NCBI RefSeq assembly: GCF_002289565.1
Contig: NZ_NTFY01000072.1
Span: forward strand, 1-64,000
Length of the DNA: 64,000 bases
Source of the DNA: Rhodopirellula sp. SM50
Lineage (GTDB): Bacteria > Planctomycetota > Planctomycetia > Pirellulales > Pirellulaceae
Direction of reading: 5' to 3'
Of the stretch, positions 10,039 to 19,001 are shown one piece after another (position 1 is the first letter of the stretch; each line of letters starts with the position of its first letter). The position numbers and the translations under genes are program-made. The notes under the pieces were generated by a model, which saw only the letters and a program-made list of their open reading frames with translations, was not told the DNA's origin and made no database searches.

Positions 10039-11757
10039 ATGGACAATGCCACCATCGCGAATGTTTTTGATGAGCTCGCGGAACTGCTTGAATTCAAAGG
10101 CGAAAACCCGTTTCGCATCCGAGCGTACTCGCAAGGCGCCAAAGCCATCCGCGACCTGGACGAATCGGTGGCCGACATTGTCGCCGATCCGAATCAAAAG
10201 CTCAGCGACCTGGCCGGCATCGGTAAAACGCTCGCCGAAAAAACCGAAACGCTGCTGCAAACCGGCTCGCTGCCACAACTGGAAAAGCTCCGAGAGGAGG
10301 TCCCCGAGGTTCTGATCCAAATGGCGCGGGTGCCAGGTCTGGGTGCAAAGAAAGCCGCCAAGCTGCAGAAGGAACTGGACATCGACTCACTCGCCGACCT
10401 TCGCGCCGCTTGCGAATCCGGCTCGGTCGCCAAGATCAAAGGTTTTGGCGAAAAGACGGCCCAAGCAATCTTGGACGGCTTGTCGATTGCCGAACAAGCC
10501 GCCGAGCGAATCCGCTGGGCCGAAGGCGACGCGTTGGCCAAATCGATCGGCCGGCACATGGAATCCTGCCAGGCGATCGAGACCATGCAGTGGGCCGGAT
10601 CCTATCGACGCGGTCGCGAAACCATTGGCGACCTGGACCTGTTGGTCGTCGCCTCCGATCGTGACGCCGCGATGGATCACCTGGAAGCTTACGGCGACCG
10701 ATCGCAAACGATCGCCCGCGGCGACACCAAAATCTCGATTCGTGTCGGCAAAGCGTTCCAAGTCGACATGCGATGCGTCGATGCCAACCAATTCGGCGCG
10801 GCACTGCAGTACTTCACCGGATCGCAAGCCCACAACGTGCACACGAGGCGGATCGCCAAAGACAAGGGATTGAAAATCAACGAGTACGGCGTGTTCCGCG
10901 TCGAAGATGAAACGCAAATCGCCGGCGCCACCGAAGAGGACGTCTACGCCGCGATCGGTCTGCCGTGGATCGCCCCAGAACTGCGCGAGGACCGCAACGA
11001 ATTCAAACAGGCCGCCGCCGGAGAGCTCCCCGAACTGATCACGCAAGACGACATCCGCGGCGACTTGCACATGCACACCACGGCAACCGACGGCCAGAAC
11101 ACGATCCGCGAAATGGCCGACGCCGCGATCGCGCGGGGACTGAAGTACATCGCGATCACCGACCACAGCAAACGTGTGACAATGGCGATGGGACTGGACG
11201 CCGATCGCCTGCGCGACCAGTGGGCGATGATCGATGAAATCCGGCCGGAGTACGAAGGGAAACTGGTGATCCTGAAGGGCATCGAATGCGACATTCTGGA
11301 ATCCGGCGGGATGGATTTACCCGACGATGTTCTGGCCGAAGCCGATTGGGTACTGGCCAGCGTCCACTATGGACAACGTCAACCGCGCGAGAAAATCACC
11401 GAACGGATTCTCGGTGCGATCGAAAACGAACACGTCGACTGCATCGCCCACCCGACCGGCCGCCTGATCAATCGACGCCCGCCTTATGACGTCGACATGG
11501 ACGCGGTGATGAAAGCCGCCGCGGCGGGCGGCACTCTGATGGAACTCAACGCCAACCCCGCCCGCCTGGACCTGAACGACGTGCACTTGGCCGCCGCGAA
11601 AAAGCTGGGCATCCCGATCGTCATCAGCACCGACGCGCACACCATCGACGGCCTGGACGTGGTGCAATACGGCATCAAACAAGCCCGCCGCGGAGGCCTG
11701 ACCAAAGCCGACGTCGCCAACACCAAGACCTTCAAGCAGTTCGCCAAACTGCTGTAG
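10039..11757 (+). CDS. polX: Family X DNA polymerase with PHP domain (PolX)
   Basis: A 572-residue bacterial PolX. It has N-terminal helix-hairpin-helix segments (KLSDLAGIGKTLAEK, MARVPGLGAKKAAKL) that bind DNA. The nucleotidyltransferase motif GSYRRGRETIGDLDLL lies near residues 186-202 and supplies the metal-binding Asp pair. From about residue 342 there is a PHP domain with DLHMHTTATDG, ITDHS, HPTGRLINRR and STDAH metal ligands. Bacterial PolX enzymes act in base-excision repair, with 3'-5' exonuclease activity in the PHP domain. I chose the ATG at 10039 (MDNATIANVF). An upstream in-frame ATG at 9970 adds residues that are not family-like. Monocistronic. Confidence 0.95.
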   Translation: MDNATIANVFDELAELLEFKGENPFRIRAYSQGAKAIRDLDESVADIVADPNQKLSDLAGIGKTLAEKTETLLQTGSLPQLEKLREEVPEVLIQMARVPGLGAKKAAKLQKELDIDSLADLRAACESGSVAKIKGFGEKTAQAILDGLSIAEQAAERIRWAEGDALAKSIGRHMESCQAIETMQWAGSYRRGRETIGDLDLLVVASDRDAAMDHLEAYGDRSQTIARGDTKISIRVGKAFQVDMRCVDANQFGAALQYFTGSQAHNVHTRRIAKDKGLKINEYGVFRVEDETQIAGATEEDVYAAIGLPWIAPELREDRNEFKQAAAGELPELITQDDIRGDLHMHTTATDGQNTIREMADAAIARGLKYIAITDHSKRVTMAMGLDADRLRDQWAMIDEIRPEYEGKLVILKGIECDILESGGMDLPDDVLAEADWVLASVHYGQRQPREKITERILGAIENEHVDCIAHPTGRLINRRPPYDVDMDAVMKAAAAGGTLMELNANPARLDLNDVHLAAAKKLGIPIVISTDAHTIDGLDVVQYGIKQARRGGLTKADVANTKTFKQFAKLL

Positions 11758-11815
11758 TTTTCCGAAGTCATTCAACGATGTTCATAGGACCGATCGTAAA
11801 AGACACGGCAAAACA

Positions 11816-11980
11816 ATGGGGGCAAAACAATTTCTGCCCCCATCATTCTGCCCCCATCATTTTGCCCCCATCATTTTGCCCCCATCATTTTGCCCCCATC
11901 ATTTTGCCCCCATCGTTTTGCCCCCATCGTTTTGCCCCCCTCGTTCTGCCCCCATCGTTCTGCCCCCATCGTTCTGCCAC
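11816..11980. repeat. 14-bp minisatellite, ten full units plus an inverted unit
   Basis: Units of the type TTTGCCCCCATCAT run head to tail for ten full copies at 11833-11972, with a degenerate eleventh. T/C variation is at unit position 2 and A/G at position 13. An opposite-strand unit, ATGGGGGCAAAA, precedes them at 11816-11827, so the first units can fold back. The array fills the gap between the convergent polX and lactonase genes. The period is not a multiple of three, and no coding role is likely. Confidence 0.9.
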
Positions 11981-12005
11981 GCCGATACGAACGCTCCCAC
12001 GCCCC

Positions 12006-13166
12006 CTAAAACAACACGCAAATCGAACTGGGGACATAGACCGCGTCCCGGGTGAACTGCAACTCGCCGATGTCTTGATTGATCTTAAAAATCGCGACCG
12101 TGTTGGAAGCTTGACCGGCGGCCAAGACCCACTTGCCGGTCGGATCCAAATTAAAGTTGCGTGGCCACGCGCCTCGAATCGGTTCCACTTCGACCAGGCT
12201 TAACGTGCCCGTCGATGCGTCAACGGAATAAACCGTGATCGTGTCGTTGCCGCGATTGGCCGCGTAGACAAACTTGCCATTGGGATGAACGCGAATCTCG
12301 GAGGAACTGTTGAAGACCTCCTTCGCCTTGACTGATTCGGGCAATGTTTCGATCGTTTGGATGGGCGTCATCGCCCCGGCCTGGGCGTCGTAATCGAACA
12401 CCGTGACCGAGAGTGCCAACTCGTTGAGCACGTAGATCGTCTTTTCATTTGGATGGAACTTCATGTGCCGCGGTCCACTACCGGGAGGACAGACTCCGTA
12501 ACCGTGCGGCTGCAAGGTGGCGTTGTTCGTATCCAGCTTGTAGATGACGACCTTGTCCAGCCCCAGATCGGGAACAAAGGCGAAGCGATCGTCCGGTGAG
12601 GTTCCCGTCCAGTGGGCGTGCGCGGTGTCTTGACGGTTCGGGACCACGCCGGAGCCGATCGGGTGTTTTTGCAGATCGGTTCGTTTGACCAGGCCGCCCG
12701 AATCGTCCAGCGAAAAGCACGCGGTCGAACCCGCCCCGTACTGCGCCGACAAGACGACCTTGCCATCTCGACTGACCGAGACATGTGCCGCACCGCCGTC
12801 TCCGATCGGCACGCTACTGTCTTTGACCAACGTGGCCTCTCCGCCACCACCTTCAATCCGGTAGGCGACGATCGATGGTGTCCCGCCATCACTGGCAGCG
12901 GCATAAAGCATCTTGCCACTGGGGTGTTTCGCCAAGAAACCCGGGCTGCCGATCTCGGCCGCCAGTTCGACGTCGGTCAGCTTGCCGCTGTCGGTATCGA
13001 ACCTCCCGTGATAAATCCCCTTGCTGGGTCCCCGTCGCGACGTCGAGGTTCCGAACCAAACATCGACGGTCTCGGCGCCGGCCGGGACAGAAAGAACAGA
13101 CATCATCAGGAAACCTGTGCAAAGCGTGAGCGATCGAATCGAGAGAGACCAAGGGCGGAGTTTCAT
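12006..13166 (-). CDS. Exported lactonase-fold beta-propeller protein (6-phosphogluconolactonase-like)
   Basis: A 386-residue protein with an N-terminal signal peptide (LTLCTGFLMMSVLSVPAGA), followed by a seven-bladed propeller of the Pgl/3-carboxymuconate cyclase family. Characteristic blade segments include GSPGFLAKHPSGKMLYA, GSGPRHMKFHPNEKTIYV and EIRVHPNGKFVYAANRG. Cytoplasmic Pgl enzymes of this fold hydrolyse 6-phosphogluconolactone. The signal peptide puts this one in the periplasm, so another lactone or a binding role is possible. I chose the ATG at 13166 (MKLRPWSLS), which begins the signal peptide. It diverges from the DUF11 gene at 13360. Confidence 0.87.
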   Translation of the reverse strand: MKLRPWSLSIRSLTLCTGFLMMSVLSVPAGAETVDVWFGTSTSRRGPSKGIYHGRFDTDSGKLTDVELAAEIGSPGFLAKHPSGKMLYAAASDGGTPSIVAYRIEGGGGEATLVKDSSVPIGDGGAAHVSVSRDGKVVLSAQYGAGSTACFSLDDSGGLVKRTDLQKHPIGSGVVPNRQDTAHAHWTGTSPDDRFAFVPDLGLDKVVIYKLDTNNATLQPHGYGVCPPGSGPRHMKFHPNEKTIYVLNELALSVTVFDYDAQAGAMTPIQTIETLPESVKAKEVFNSSSEIRVHPNGKFVYAANRGNDTITVYSVDASTGTLSLVEVEPIRGAWPRNFNLDPTGKWVLAAGQASNTVAIFKINQDIGELQFTRDAVYVPSSICVLF

Positions 13167-13359
13167 GGGAGTGTGTTTGACGTGGGGAAACGGGAGAGGG
13201 AGGACGCGAAGTGCGGTCGCAGCGTGAAACAGCAGCGGCGTGAAACCGCAGCGGCCGCCAGACATTCCGCACAACCGTCAAATTCTACTCAATTGTTCCA
13301 GCGGCGATTCCGATACCGTGAATGACAAGCTCTCTTTACGCACTTCACGAGATGGACGC

Positions 13360-16300
13360 ATGCTGCGCGGACACATCAAATCATTCGCTCTTTACTCGCT
13401 CGCCACGCTACTGGTTGCCAGTCCCGTCACGGCGGCGACTCCCGGTGACGCGTCCCGTCGAGCGGCCGCGCGAGCCACTTCCGCGCGGGAGTCGGCTCCG
13501 GAAACCACGTCACGAAATGCGACAGCGCCGATTCGAAACGCGCTGGGTTTGCGTCCCATCGGCGAACAAGAACCGATCCGGCAAGTCGTCGGCAAGCAAC
13601 CGACGGCTGCGAAAGTCGACCCGAATCGCAGCCTGTCGCTGATTCCCAGCCTGTTCGGTGTCAACCAACGAACAGCCGCGAGCAAGACGAGCACTCAAGC
13701 GCGGCCGGCCCCCCGAACCTCGAATCATCAAGCGGTTCAGTCCAAGGGCATCCTGAGCGACATCTTTGGAACACGCCCCGGCGGCGACGACAACGCAGCG
13801 CGTCCGGTCGAAACCCCCGCCCCGACGGTCGACTGGCAAGGCATTCCCTATCATCAAGCGCGATCGAAGTCGTCGGCCAAAGGCCCGACGCCGATTCGCG
13901 ATCCGCGCCCCAATGAAACGCGATTCGGCGGGCCATCGCGACTCTCGACGCGCCCCTCGACGCCTTCACCGACCGATGCCACGCCGCGGATCAGCCCGGC
14001 GATTCCTCAGCCCCCGGCGCTGGCAGCTGCCCCGACAAGCCGTCGAACCGCTCCGGCCCAGGCCGCCCCCAGCCGAGCCCAACGCGACGACAACGCCGCG
14101 CTGTCGATCCTCTCGAGCAGCCGACGGTCCGGTCGCCGTGACGTGCCCACCCTGGACGCCTCCGAAATCGCCGCAGCCCAAAAAACGAGCGCTGCAAACA
14201 AAACCTTGGTGCCGAAAGTGGCCAAACGTGACGTCCCCACAGAGACCGCGCCAGAAGCACAACCCAAACCCCAACCCAAACTGCGACCTGCCACAACGGA
14301 GCCCGCGCTGGCCAAGACCGAAGCCAAACCGGTCACGCCGGCACCGGCCCCCGTCGAGCCCGCGCGTCAGCCCACGCCGCCCAAAACAACCCCGGCTGCC
14401 GACGTCGCGTTGAATCCACAGCCCAAATCGCAACCCGCGACCCAGCCCGCACCGCAGCCGTCGCCCCTTGCGACCTTGCCTGAATCCGAGGCGAGAACCG
14501 GGACCGGCACGGACGCGGCCCCCGCCGCACCGTCACAAGACAGCGAGACGATGATCGCTGCGGCCCCGCAGCACTCCGCACCCAAAACAAGTCCGACAGT
14601 CGAGGCTGATGTCGCTGCCCAGGCTGATGTCGCTGCCGCAACGCAGCCCGAGACCAACGCTGCAACCCCATTTGCCGACGCACCGATGCCGACGCAGCCC
14701 GAACCGGCCGACATCGCGTCCGCACCGGAAACCGAAGCCGCCCCAGCGCTGACCGCGCCGGCTGTCAGTCCCGTGACTGCCAAACCCCAGACGTTGACGG
14801 CGCCGGACCGGACGACACCAGCGGCGGAACTGGCGGCCACGCCCCAACCACAGCCGGTGCCACTGTCGCCGACCCAATCGTCGCCGACCCAATCGGCAAC
14901 GCCGCAACTGGCCGCGCCCTCCATGCCGGTTCCCGCCGCACCCCAGTTCGGGCCGACGGGATCCGTTGCCGGACATCGCATCGGGCCGCCCGCGTCTTCA
15001 TTCCAACCGCGGCCCCAACCCCAAGCCCACGCGGCCTTGAACCCGGCACACCTGCCGTTCGGCCCTGCGGCCGCCCCGATCGGCTCCGGCGTGACCGCCA
15101 GCGCCCAGACCGCAGCCGCACCAACGATCCCGACGGCACCGAAGGCGATCCCGACCGCGCCGTCGACGATCCCGACCGCGCCGATGACGGTCCAGCCGTA
15201 CGCCCCGACGCAACCGATCTCACAAAACCCTTACATCTACGGGCACTATCCCTACCCGACGCCGCCGCAGCAGAACACTGCACCCTATGGCACGGCACAG
15301 CATAACGCTGCACAGCAAGGCACGGCACAGCGTAGCGCTGCACCGATTGCCACCCCGCAGCCCACCGCCGTACCGCAGCCCACCGCCGTACCGCAGCCCA
15401 CCGCCGTACCGCAGCCCACCGCCGTACCGCAGCGCACCGCCACCCCGCAGCGCACCGCCGTACCGCAACTCGCTCAGCAACCGGCCATCTCCGCCGGGCC
15501 CGATCGGCACGACGCACCCACGATCCCCTCGTCACAGACGCGCCCCGGCGGCAGCCACCTGGGTGCTCCCATGGCCTCCATGCCCGCGCCGCACGCCAAA
15601 CCTGTCTCCGCACCGCCGCCGCAGCCCGCACCGCCGGCCGCGTCCGCCATGGCGACCGATCAACCGTTCCAAGCTCCGTCCCAGCCCCGACCGACCGCCA
15701 GCGATGCGACAGCGAACCAGCTTCTCGCCGGAGAAACCGCAGTCGCCTCGGAACTGCCGGGACTGCGCGTGGTCACCCACGGTCCGTCCAGCGTGATCAT
15801 TCGGCAAACGCACGAGTTTGAAATTCGTGTCGAGAACCGCGGTTCGATCGACGCGGAAGGATTGATGATCCGCGCCGTCGTTCCCGACTGGGCAGACATC
15901 AAAGGGCAAAGTACGACCCGGGGCGACATCGACAGCCAAGGTCTCAAAGCGGGCGACCGCCTGGTCTGGACCCTCGACACGCTGCCCGCCGGCAAGACCG
16001 AAAAACTGTTCCTGCGGCTGCAAGCCCGCCAAAGCGGTACCCATCGATTGGATGTCGACTGGACCCTGACGCCCCAGACCAGCGTCGCAAAGGTCCACGT
16101 CCGCGAGCCCCTGCTGGACCTGTTGATCGAAGGCCCCGAGGAAGTCGTCTACGGCGAATCGCAAACCTACAAGGTCCGCGTGCTCAACCCCGGCGACGGT
16201 CTGGCGCCCAACGTCGTGTTCACCCTGTCGCCCAATTCATCGACGCCGCAAACACAGCGAATCGGTGACATCCCCAGCGGCAAAGAAGCCCAGTTCGAAG

Positions 16301-17139
16301 TCGAACTGACGGCCCAAGACCTCGGCGACTTGAAAATCCACGGCCTCGCGGCCGGTGACCTGGGACTGAAGGCACAAGCCGAAAAGACCATTCAGGTTTC
16401 GGCCGCCGAACTGGAAGCCGTCCTCGCCGGCCCCGAAGCAAAGTACCAAAACACCGAAGCGCTCTACCACCTGCAGATCAGCAACAAGGGCAAGGCGACG
16501 TGCAAGAACGTCACCGCCAGCCTGGGACTGCCGCCGGGAATCCACTATCAAGGCGGAATCGACGTCGCGCGAAAACAGGGCACCAAGCTGACCTGGGAAA
16601 TCGAATCGCTGCCGCCGGGTGCGTCACGTGATTATGAATTCTCGTGCACGATGGTCTCGCCCGGAAAACAGACCTTCGATTTCACCGCCAACGGCAGTGC
16701 CGCGGGCAAAACGGCCGTCGCCCTGGACACCCAGGTCGAATCGATCGCGGACCTTGTGATGACCTTGCAAGACCCCGCCGCTCCGGCACCGGTCGGTTCA
16801 GAAGTCGTCTACGAAATCGTGATCAAGAATCGCGGCAGCCGCCAAGCCAACGGCGTCCGTGCGATCGCACAGTTCAGCAACGGCATCGAACCGCGTCGCA
16901 TCGAAGGCCATTCGGGGCAAGTCCTGACCGGCCAAGTGTTGCTGGACCCGATCGAAACGATCCGCCCCGGCGAAGAGATTCGCATCCGTGTGATCGCCGA
17001 AGCCGAAAGCGAAGGGCACCACCGTTTCCGAACCGAAATCCGCTCCGGCGAAACCGTTCTGGTGGCCGAGGAAGCGACGCAGTTCCTGAGCAAACGCGGC
17101 GAACGCGTCAGCCGACGAAGCTCCAGCAGCAGCCGCTAA
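13360..17139 (+). CDS. Large exported Pro/Ala-rich protein with C-terminal DUF11-like repeats
   Basis: A 1259-residue protein with a signal peptide (HIKSFALYSLATLLVASPVTA). About 750 residues of Pro/Ala/Thr/Gln-rich low complexity follow. They include a hexapeptide array PQPTAV encoded by an 18-bp repeat near 15355-15475. From about residue 800 to the end come roughly four beta-sandwich repeats of the DUF11/CARDB kind. Examples are HEFEIRVENRGSIDAEGLMI, YKVRVLNPGDGLAPNVVFTL and YEIVIKNRGSRQANGVRAIA. Such domains occur in bacterial surface proteins. The disordered spacer plus adhesive-type repeats suggest an envelope-spanning or surface role (inference). I chose the ATG at 13360 because it opens the signal peptide. 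Confidence 0.82.
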   Translation: MLRGHIKSFALYSLATLLVASPVTAATPGDASRRAAARATSARESAPETTSRNATAPIRNALGLRPIGEQEPIRQVVGKQPTAAKVDPNRSLSLIPSLFGVNQRTAASKTSTQARPAPRTSNHQAVQSKGILSDIFGTRPGGDDNAARPVETPAPTVDWQGIPYHQARSKSSAKGPTPIRDPRPNETRFGGPSRLSTRPSTPSPTDATPRISPAIPQPPALAAAPTSRRTAPAQAAPSRAQRDDNAALSILSSSRRSGRRDVPTLDASEIAAAQKTSAANKTLVPKVAKRDVPTETAPEAQPKPQPKLRPATTEPALAKTEAKPVTPAPAPVEPARQPTPPKTTPAADVALNPQPKSQPATQPAPQPSPLATLPESEARTGTGTDAAPAAPSQDSETMIAAAPQHSAPKTSPTVEADVAAQADVAAATQPETNAATPFADAPMPTQPEPADIASAPETEAAPALTAPAVSPVTAKPQTLTAPDRTTPAAELAATPQPQPVPLSPTQSSPTQSATPQLAAPSMPVPAAPQFGPTGSVAGHRIGPPASSFQPRPQPQAHAALNPAHLPFGPAAAPIGSGVTASAQTAAAPTIPTAPKAIPTAPSTIPTAPMTVQPYAPTQPISQNPYIYGHYPYPTPPQQNTAPYGTAQHNAAQQGTAQRSAAPIATPQPTAVPQPTAVPQPTAVPQPTAVPQRTATPQRTAVPQLAQQPAISAGPDRHDAPTIPSSQTRPGGSHLGAPMASMPAPHAKPVSAPPPQPAPPAASAMATDQPFQAPSQPRPTASDATANQLLAGETAVASELPGLRVVTHGPSSVIIRQTHEFEIRVENRGSIDAEGLMIRAVVPDWADIKGQSTTRGDIDSQGLKAGDRLVWTLDTLPAGKTEKLFLRLQARQSGTHRLDVDWTLTPQTSVAKVHVREPLLDLLIEGPEEVVYGESQTYKVRVLNPGDGLAPNVVFTLSPNSSTPQTQRIGDIPSGKEAQFEVELTAQDLGDLKIHGLAAGDLGLKAQAEKTIQVSAAELEAVLAGPEAKYQNTEALYHLQISNKGKATCKNVTASLGLPPGIHYQGGIDVARKQGTKLTWEIESLPPGASRDYEFSCTMVSPGKQTFDFTANGSAAGKTAVALDTQVESIADLVMTLQDPAAPAPVGSEVVYEIVIKNRGSRQANGVRAIAQFSNGIEPRRIEGHSGQVLTGQVLLDPIETIRPGEEIRIRVIAEAESEGHHRFRTEIRSGETVLVAEEATQFLSKRGERVSRRSSSSSR

Positions 17140-17157
17140 CGACCGGCCCGCCCAAAC

Positions 17158-17181
17158 GTGGCGTAAGCTTTCAGCTTGCGT
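17158..17181 (+). repeat. Family B hairpin repeat, single copy
   Basis: A single GTGGCGTAAGCTTTCAGCTT-type copy just after the stop of the DUF11 protein gene. Its internal stem is AAGCT/AGCTT. Tandem copies of the same repeat are at 25634-25793 and 40616-40697. Confidence 0.75.
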
Positions 17182-17210
17182 GCAATGCATCAACATTGAC
17201 GCCAAGCGGG

Positions 17211-17302
17211 GTGTTTTTTGTTAGCGGCAGGGCGCCAGCCCTCCGGTCTTTCGCGGTGTTTTTGAAACGCGACCGGACGGCTCGCACCGTTCCGCTAACA
17301 CC
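17211..17302. repeat. Family D palindrome, single diverged copy
   Basis: An imperfect inverted repeat. TTAGCGGCAGGGCGCCAGCC with CTCCGGTC pairs with GACCGGACGGCTCGCACC and CCGCTAAC around a loop of about 22 nt. It is the same family as the five-copy array at 18446-18890 and the palindrome inside the miniature element at 56061-56194. It is located in the spacer between the DUF11 protein and the alpha/beta hydrolase. Confidence 0.65.
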
Positions 17303-17473
17303 TTCGGAGCCAAAGTCGATGGTTTCCAGCTGTGCTTGCCCCACGGGTGAACTGGAACAGACCACAATGTTTTTCCATCGGCGGGTCAATTTCTGCGCAG
17401 AAGTCTCCCGACACAGGCTCTTGCTCCCTAACACCTCAACACGCCGCCCCCCAAAACGCCCCTGACCCGTCGC

Positions 17474-18442
17474 ATGCGAACTCTGCTTTCTATCGCCCTG
17501 GCCGCTTCGCTATGCTTTGAATTCCATCATCATGTGGGCCATTCCGAGGACCCGATCATGGCGGAAACCTCCAATTTCAACGTGCCGCTGAAAACCACCC
17601 ATTTCAACCAAACGTGGACGGACCATTTGTGGCGTGACGGGTACCGCGTGCAACAAAACGCTTTGACAGGGCACTGGCGATTGATCGACGCCGACAGTTA
17701 TCGCCGTGCCTGGGGCAGCAAACAACAATGCGTCGATTCGCTCAATCAGAAATGCCCCAAGACCGCCCAGGCGACCGCCAAGCACCACGTGATCCTGCTG
17801 CACGGATTGATGCGGACCTGTGGCAGCATGCAAGCGCTGGAAACGCAACTCAGCGAAAACGAGTTCCCTCACACGATCCGATTCTCCTACGCCAGCACCC
17901 GCGGTTCGATCGGAGACCACGCCGCCGCACTGCGTGAATTGCTCGAAGACCTGCCCAGCGGCGACACGTTTAGCTTTGTCGGTCACAGCATGGGGAACAT
18001 CGTGGTGCGTCACCTGATCGGAGACCTGCAAGCCGATGGCGACCCGAAACAGATTCTGTCACGCTGCGAATCGATGGTCATGCTTGGGCCGCCCAACCAG
18101 GGCGCAATGATCGCCCAGCGTCTGGCGCCGACCAAAGTCTTTGGCTGGGTCACCGGTCAAGGCGGCATGGAACTCGGAGCGAACTGGAAGCAACTGGCGC
18201 CCAAACTGGCCGTTCCGCCGTTCCCGTTTCACATCATCGCCGGCGATGTCACCACCCCGGTGGCCAATCCGCTGGTTGACGGCGTAGGCGACTTTGTGGT
18301 CGGGATCGAAGAAGCCAAATTGGACGGCGCCAAGAGCTTCACAACCGTTCCCGTGCTGCACAGCTTCCTGATGGACAACGCCGACGTGATGGAAAAGACG
18401 ATCCAACTGCTCAAGCACGAGGCCTCGCCGTCGATCGATTGA
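17474..18442 (+). CDS. Exported alpha/beta hydrolase (lipase/esterase-like)
   Basis: A 322-residue protein with an N-terminal signal peptide (LLSIALAASLCFEF). The alpha/beta hydrolase fold shows the oxyanion segment VILLHGLMRT, the nucleophile elbow FVGHSMGN with Ser172, and a late histidine in VPVLHSFLMDN (His296). The elbow and overall order resemble cutinase- or triacylglycerol-lipase-like planctomycete proteins. The substrate is unknown. It is likely monocistronic; the next 450 bp are tandem palindromes. Confidence 0.87.
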   Translation: MRTLLSIALAASLCFEFHHHVGHSEDPIMAETSNFNVPLKTTHFNQTWTDHLWRDGYRVQQNALTGHWRLIDADSYRRAWGSKQQCVDSLNQKCPKTAQATAKHHVILLHGLMRTCGSMQALETQLSENEFPHTIRFSYASTRGSIGDHAAALRELLEDLPSGDTFSFVGHSMGNIVVRHLIGDLQADGDPKQILSRCESMVMLGPPNQGAMIAQRLAPTKVFGWVTGQGGMELGANWKQLAPKLAVPPFPFHIIAGDVTTPVANPLVDGVGDFVVGIEEAKLDGAKSFTTVPVLHSFLMDNADVMEKTIQLLKHEASPSID

Positions 18443-18445
18443 AAG

Positions 18446-18890
18446 ACCGGAGGGCTTGCGCCCTGCCGCTAACCATCAACGATACGGGTTCGCGGAACGG
18501 CGCGAGCCGTCCGGTTGCGCATCAATAACAGCATGGAAACACCGGAGGGCGCGCGCCCTGCCGCTAACCATCAACGATACGGTTAGCGGAACGGCGCGAG
18601 CCGTCCGGTTGCACATCAATAACAGCATGGAAACACCGGAGGGCTCGCGCCCTGCCGCTCACAATCAACGATACGTGTTAGCGGAACGGCGCGAGCCGTC
18701 CGGTTGCACATCAATAACAGCATGGAAAGACCGGAGGGCTCGCGCCCTGCCGCTCACAATCAACGACACGGGTTCGCGGAACGGCGCGAGCCGTCCGGTT
18801 GCGCATCAATAACAGCATGGAACGACCGGAGGGCGCGCGCCCTGCCGCTCACAATCAACGAGACGGGTTCGTGGAACGGCGCGAACAAAC
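18446..18890. repeat. Family D: five tandem 95-bp palindromic units
   Basis: Five units begin at 18446, 18541, 18635, 18730 and 18825. Each opens with ACCGGAGGGC, holds GCCGCT then CATCAACGA, and closes with GGCGCGAGCCGTCCGGT before a linker CATCAATAACAGCATGGAA. The opening and closing segments of each unit are complementary, so each unit can form its own hairpin. The fifth unit decays at its end. The array lies between the hydrolase stop and the pnp terminator. Confidence 0.9.
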
Positions 18891-18917
18891 ATCGCGCCGG
18901 TTGGTGGCAACGCACCT

Positions 18918-18950
18918 AAAAAACGAGCCTCGACTGAGACAGTCGAGGCT
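18918..18950 (-). terminator. Rho-independent terminator of pnp
   Basis: On the minus strand a perfect 11-bp stem, AGCCTCGACTG with CAGTCGAGGCT, closes a 3-nt loop and is followed by CG and six T residues. It lies 52 bp beyond the pnp stop codon. Confidence 0.93.
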
Positions 18951-19001
18951 GCGTTGAAAACCCTTCATGCATGGCGTCGATCAAACGACGCGAGCGGCGA
19001 C

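Noticed and set aside
11778-12203. Open frame through the 14-bp minisatellite (repeats of HHFAPIILPPSF)
   Set aside because: The 14-bp period puts successive units in shifting frames; the apparent peptide repeat is a by-product. No start signal or family match.
18456-18812. Open frame through the five 95-bp palindromes
   Set aside because: The repeated peptide reflects the DNA repeat. The units are self-complementary, and the frame has no initiation signal.
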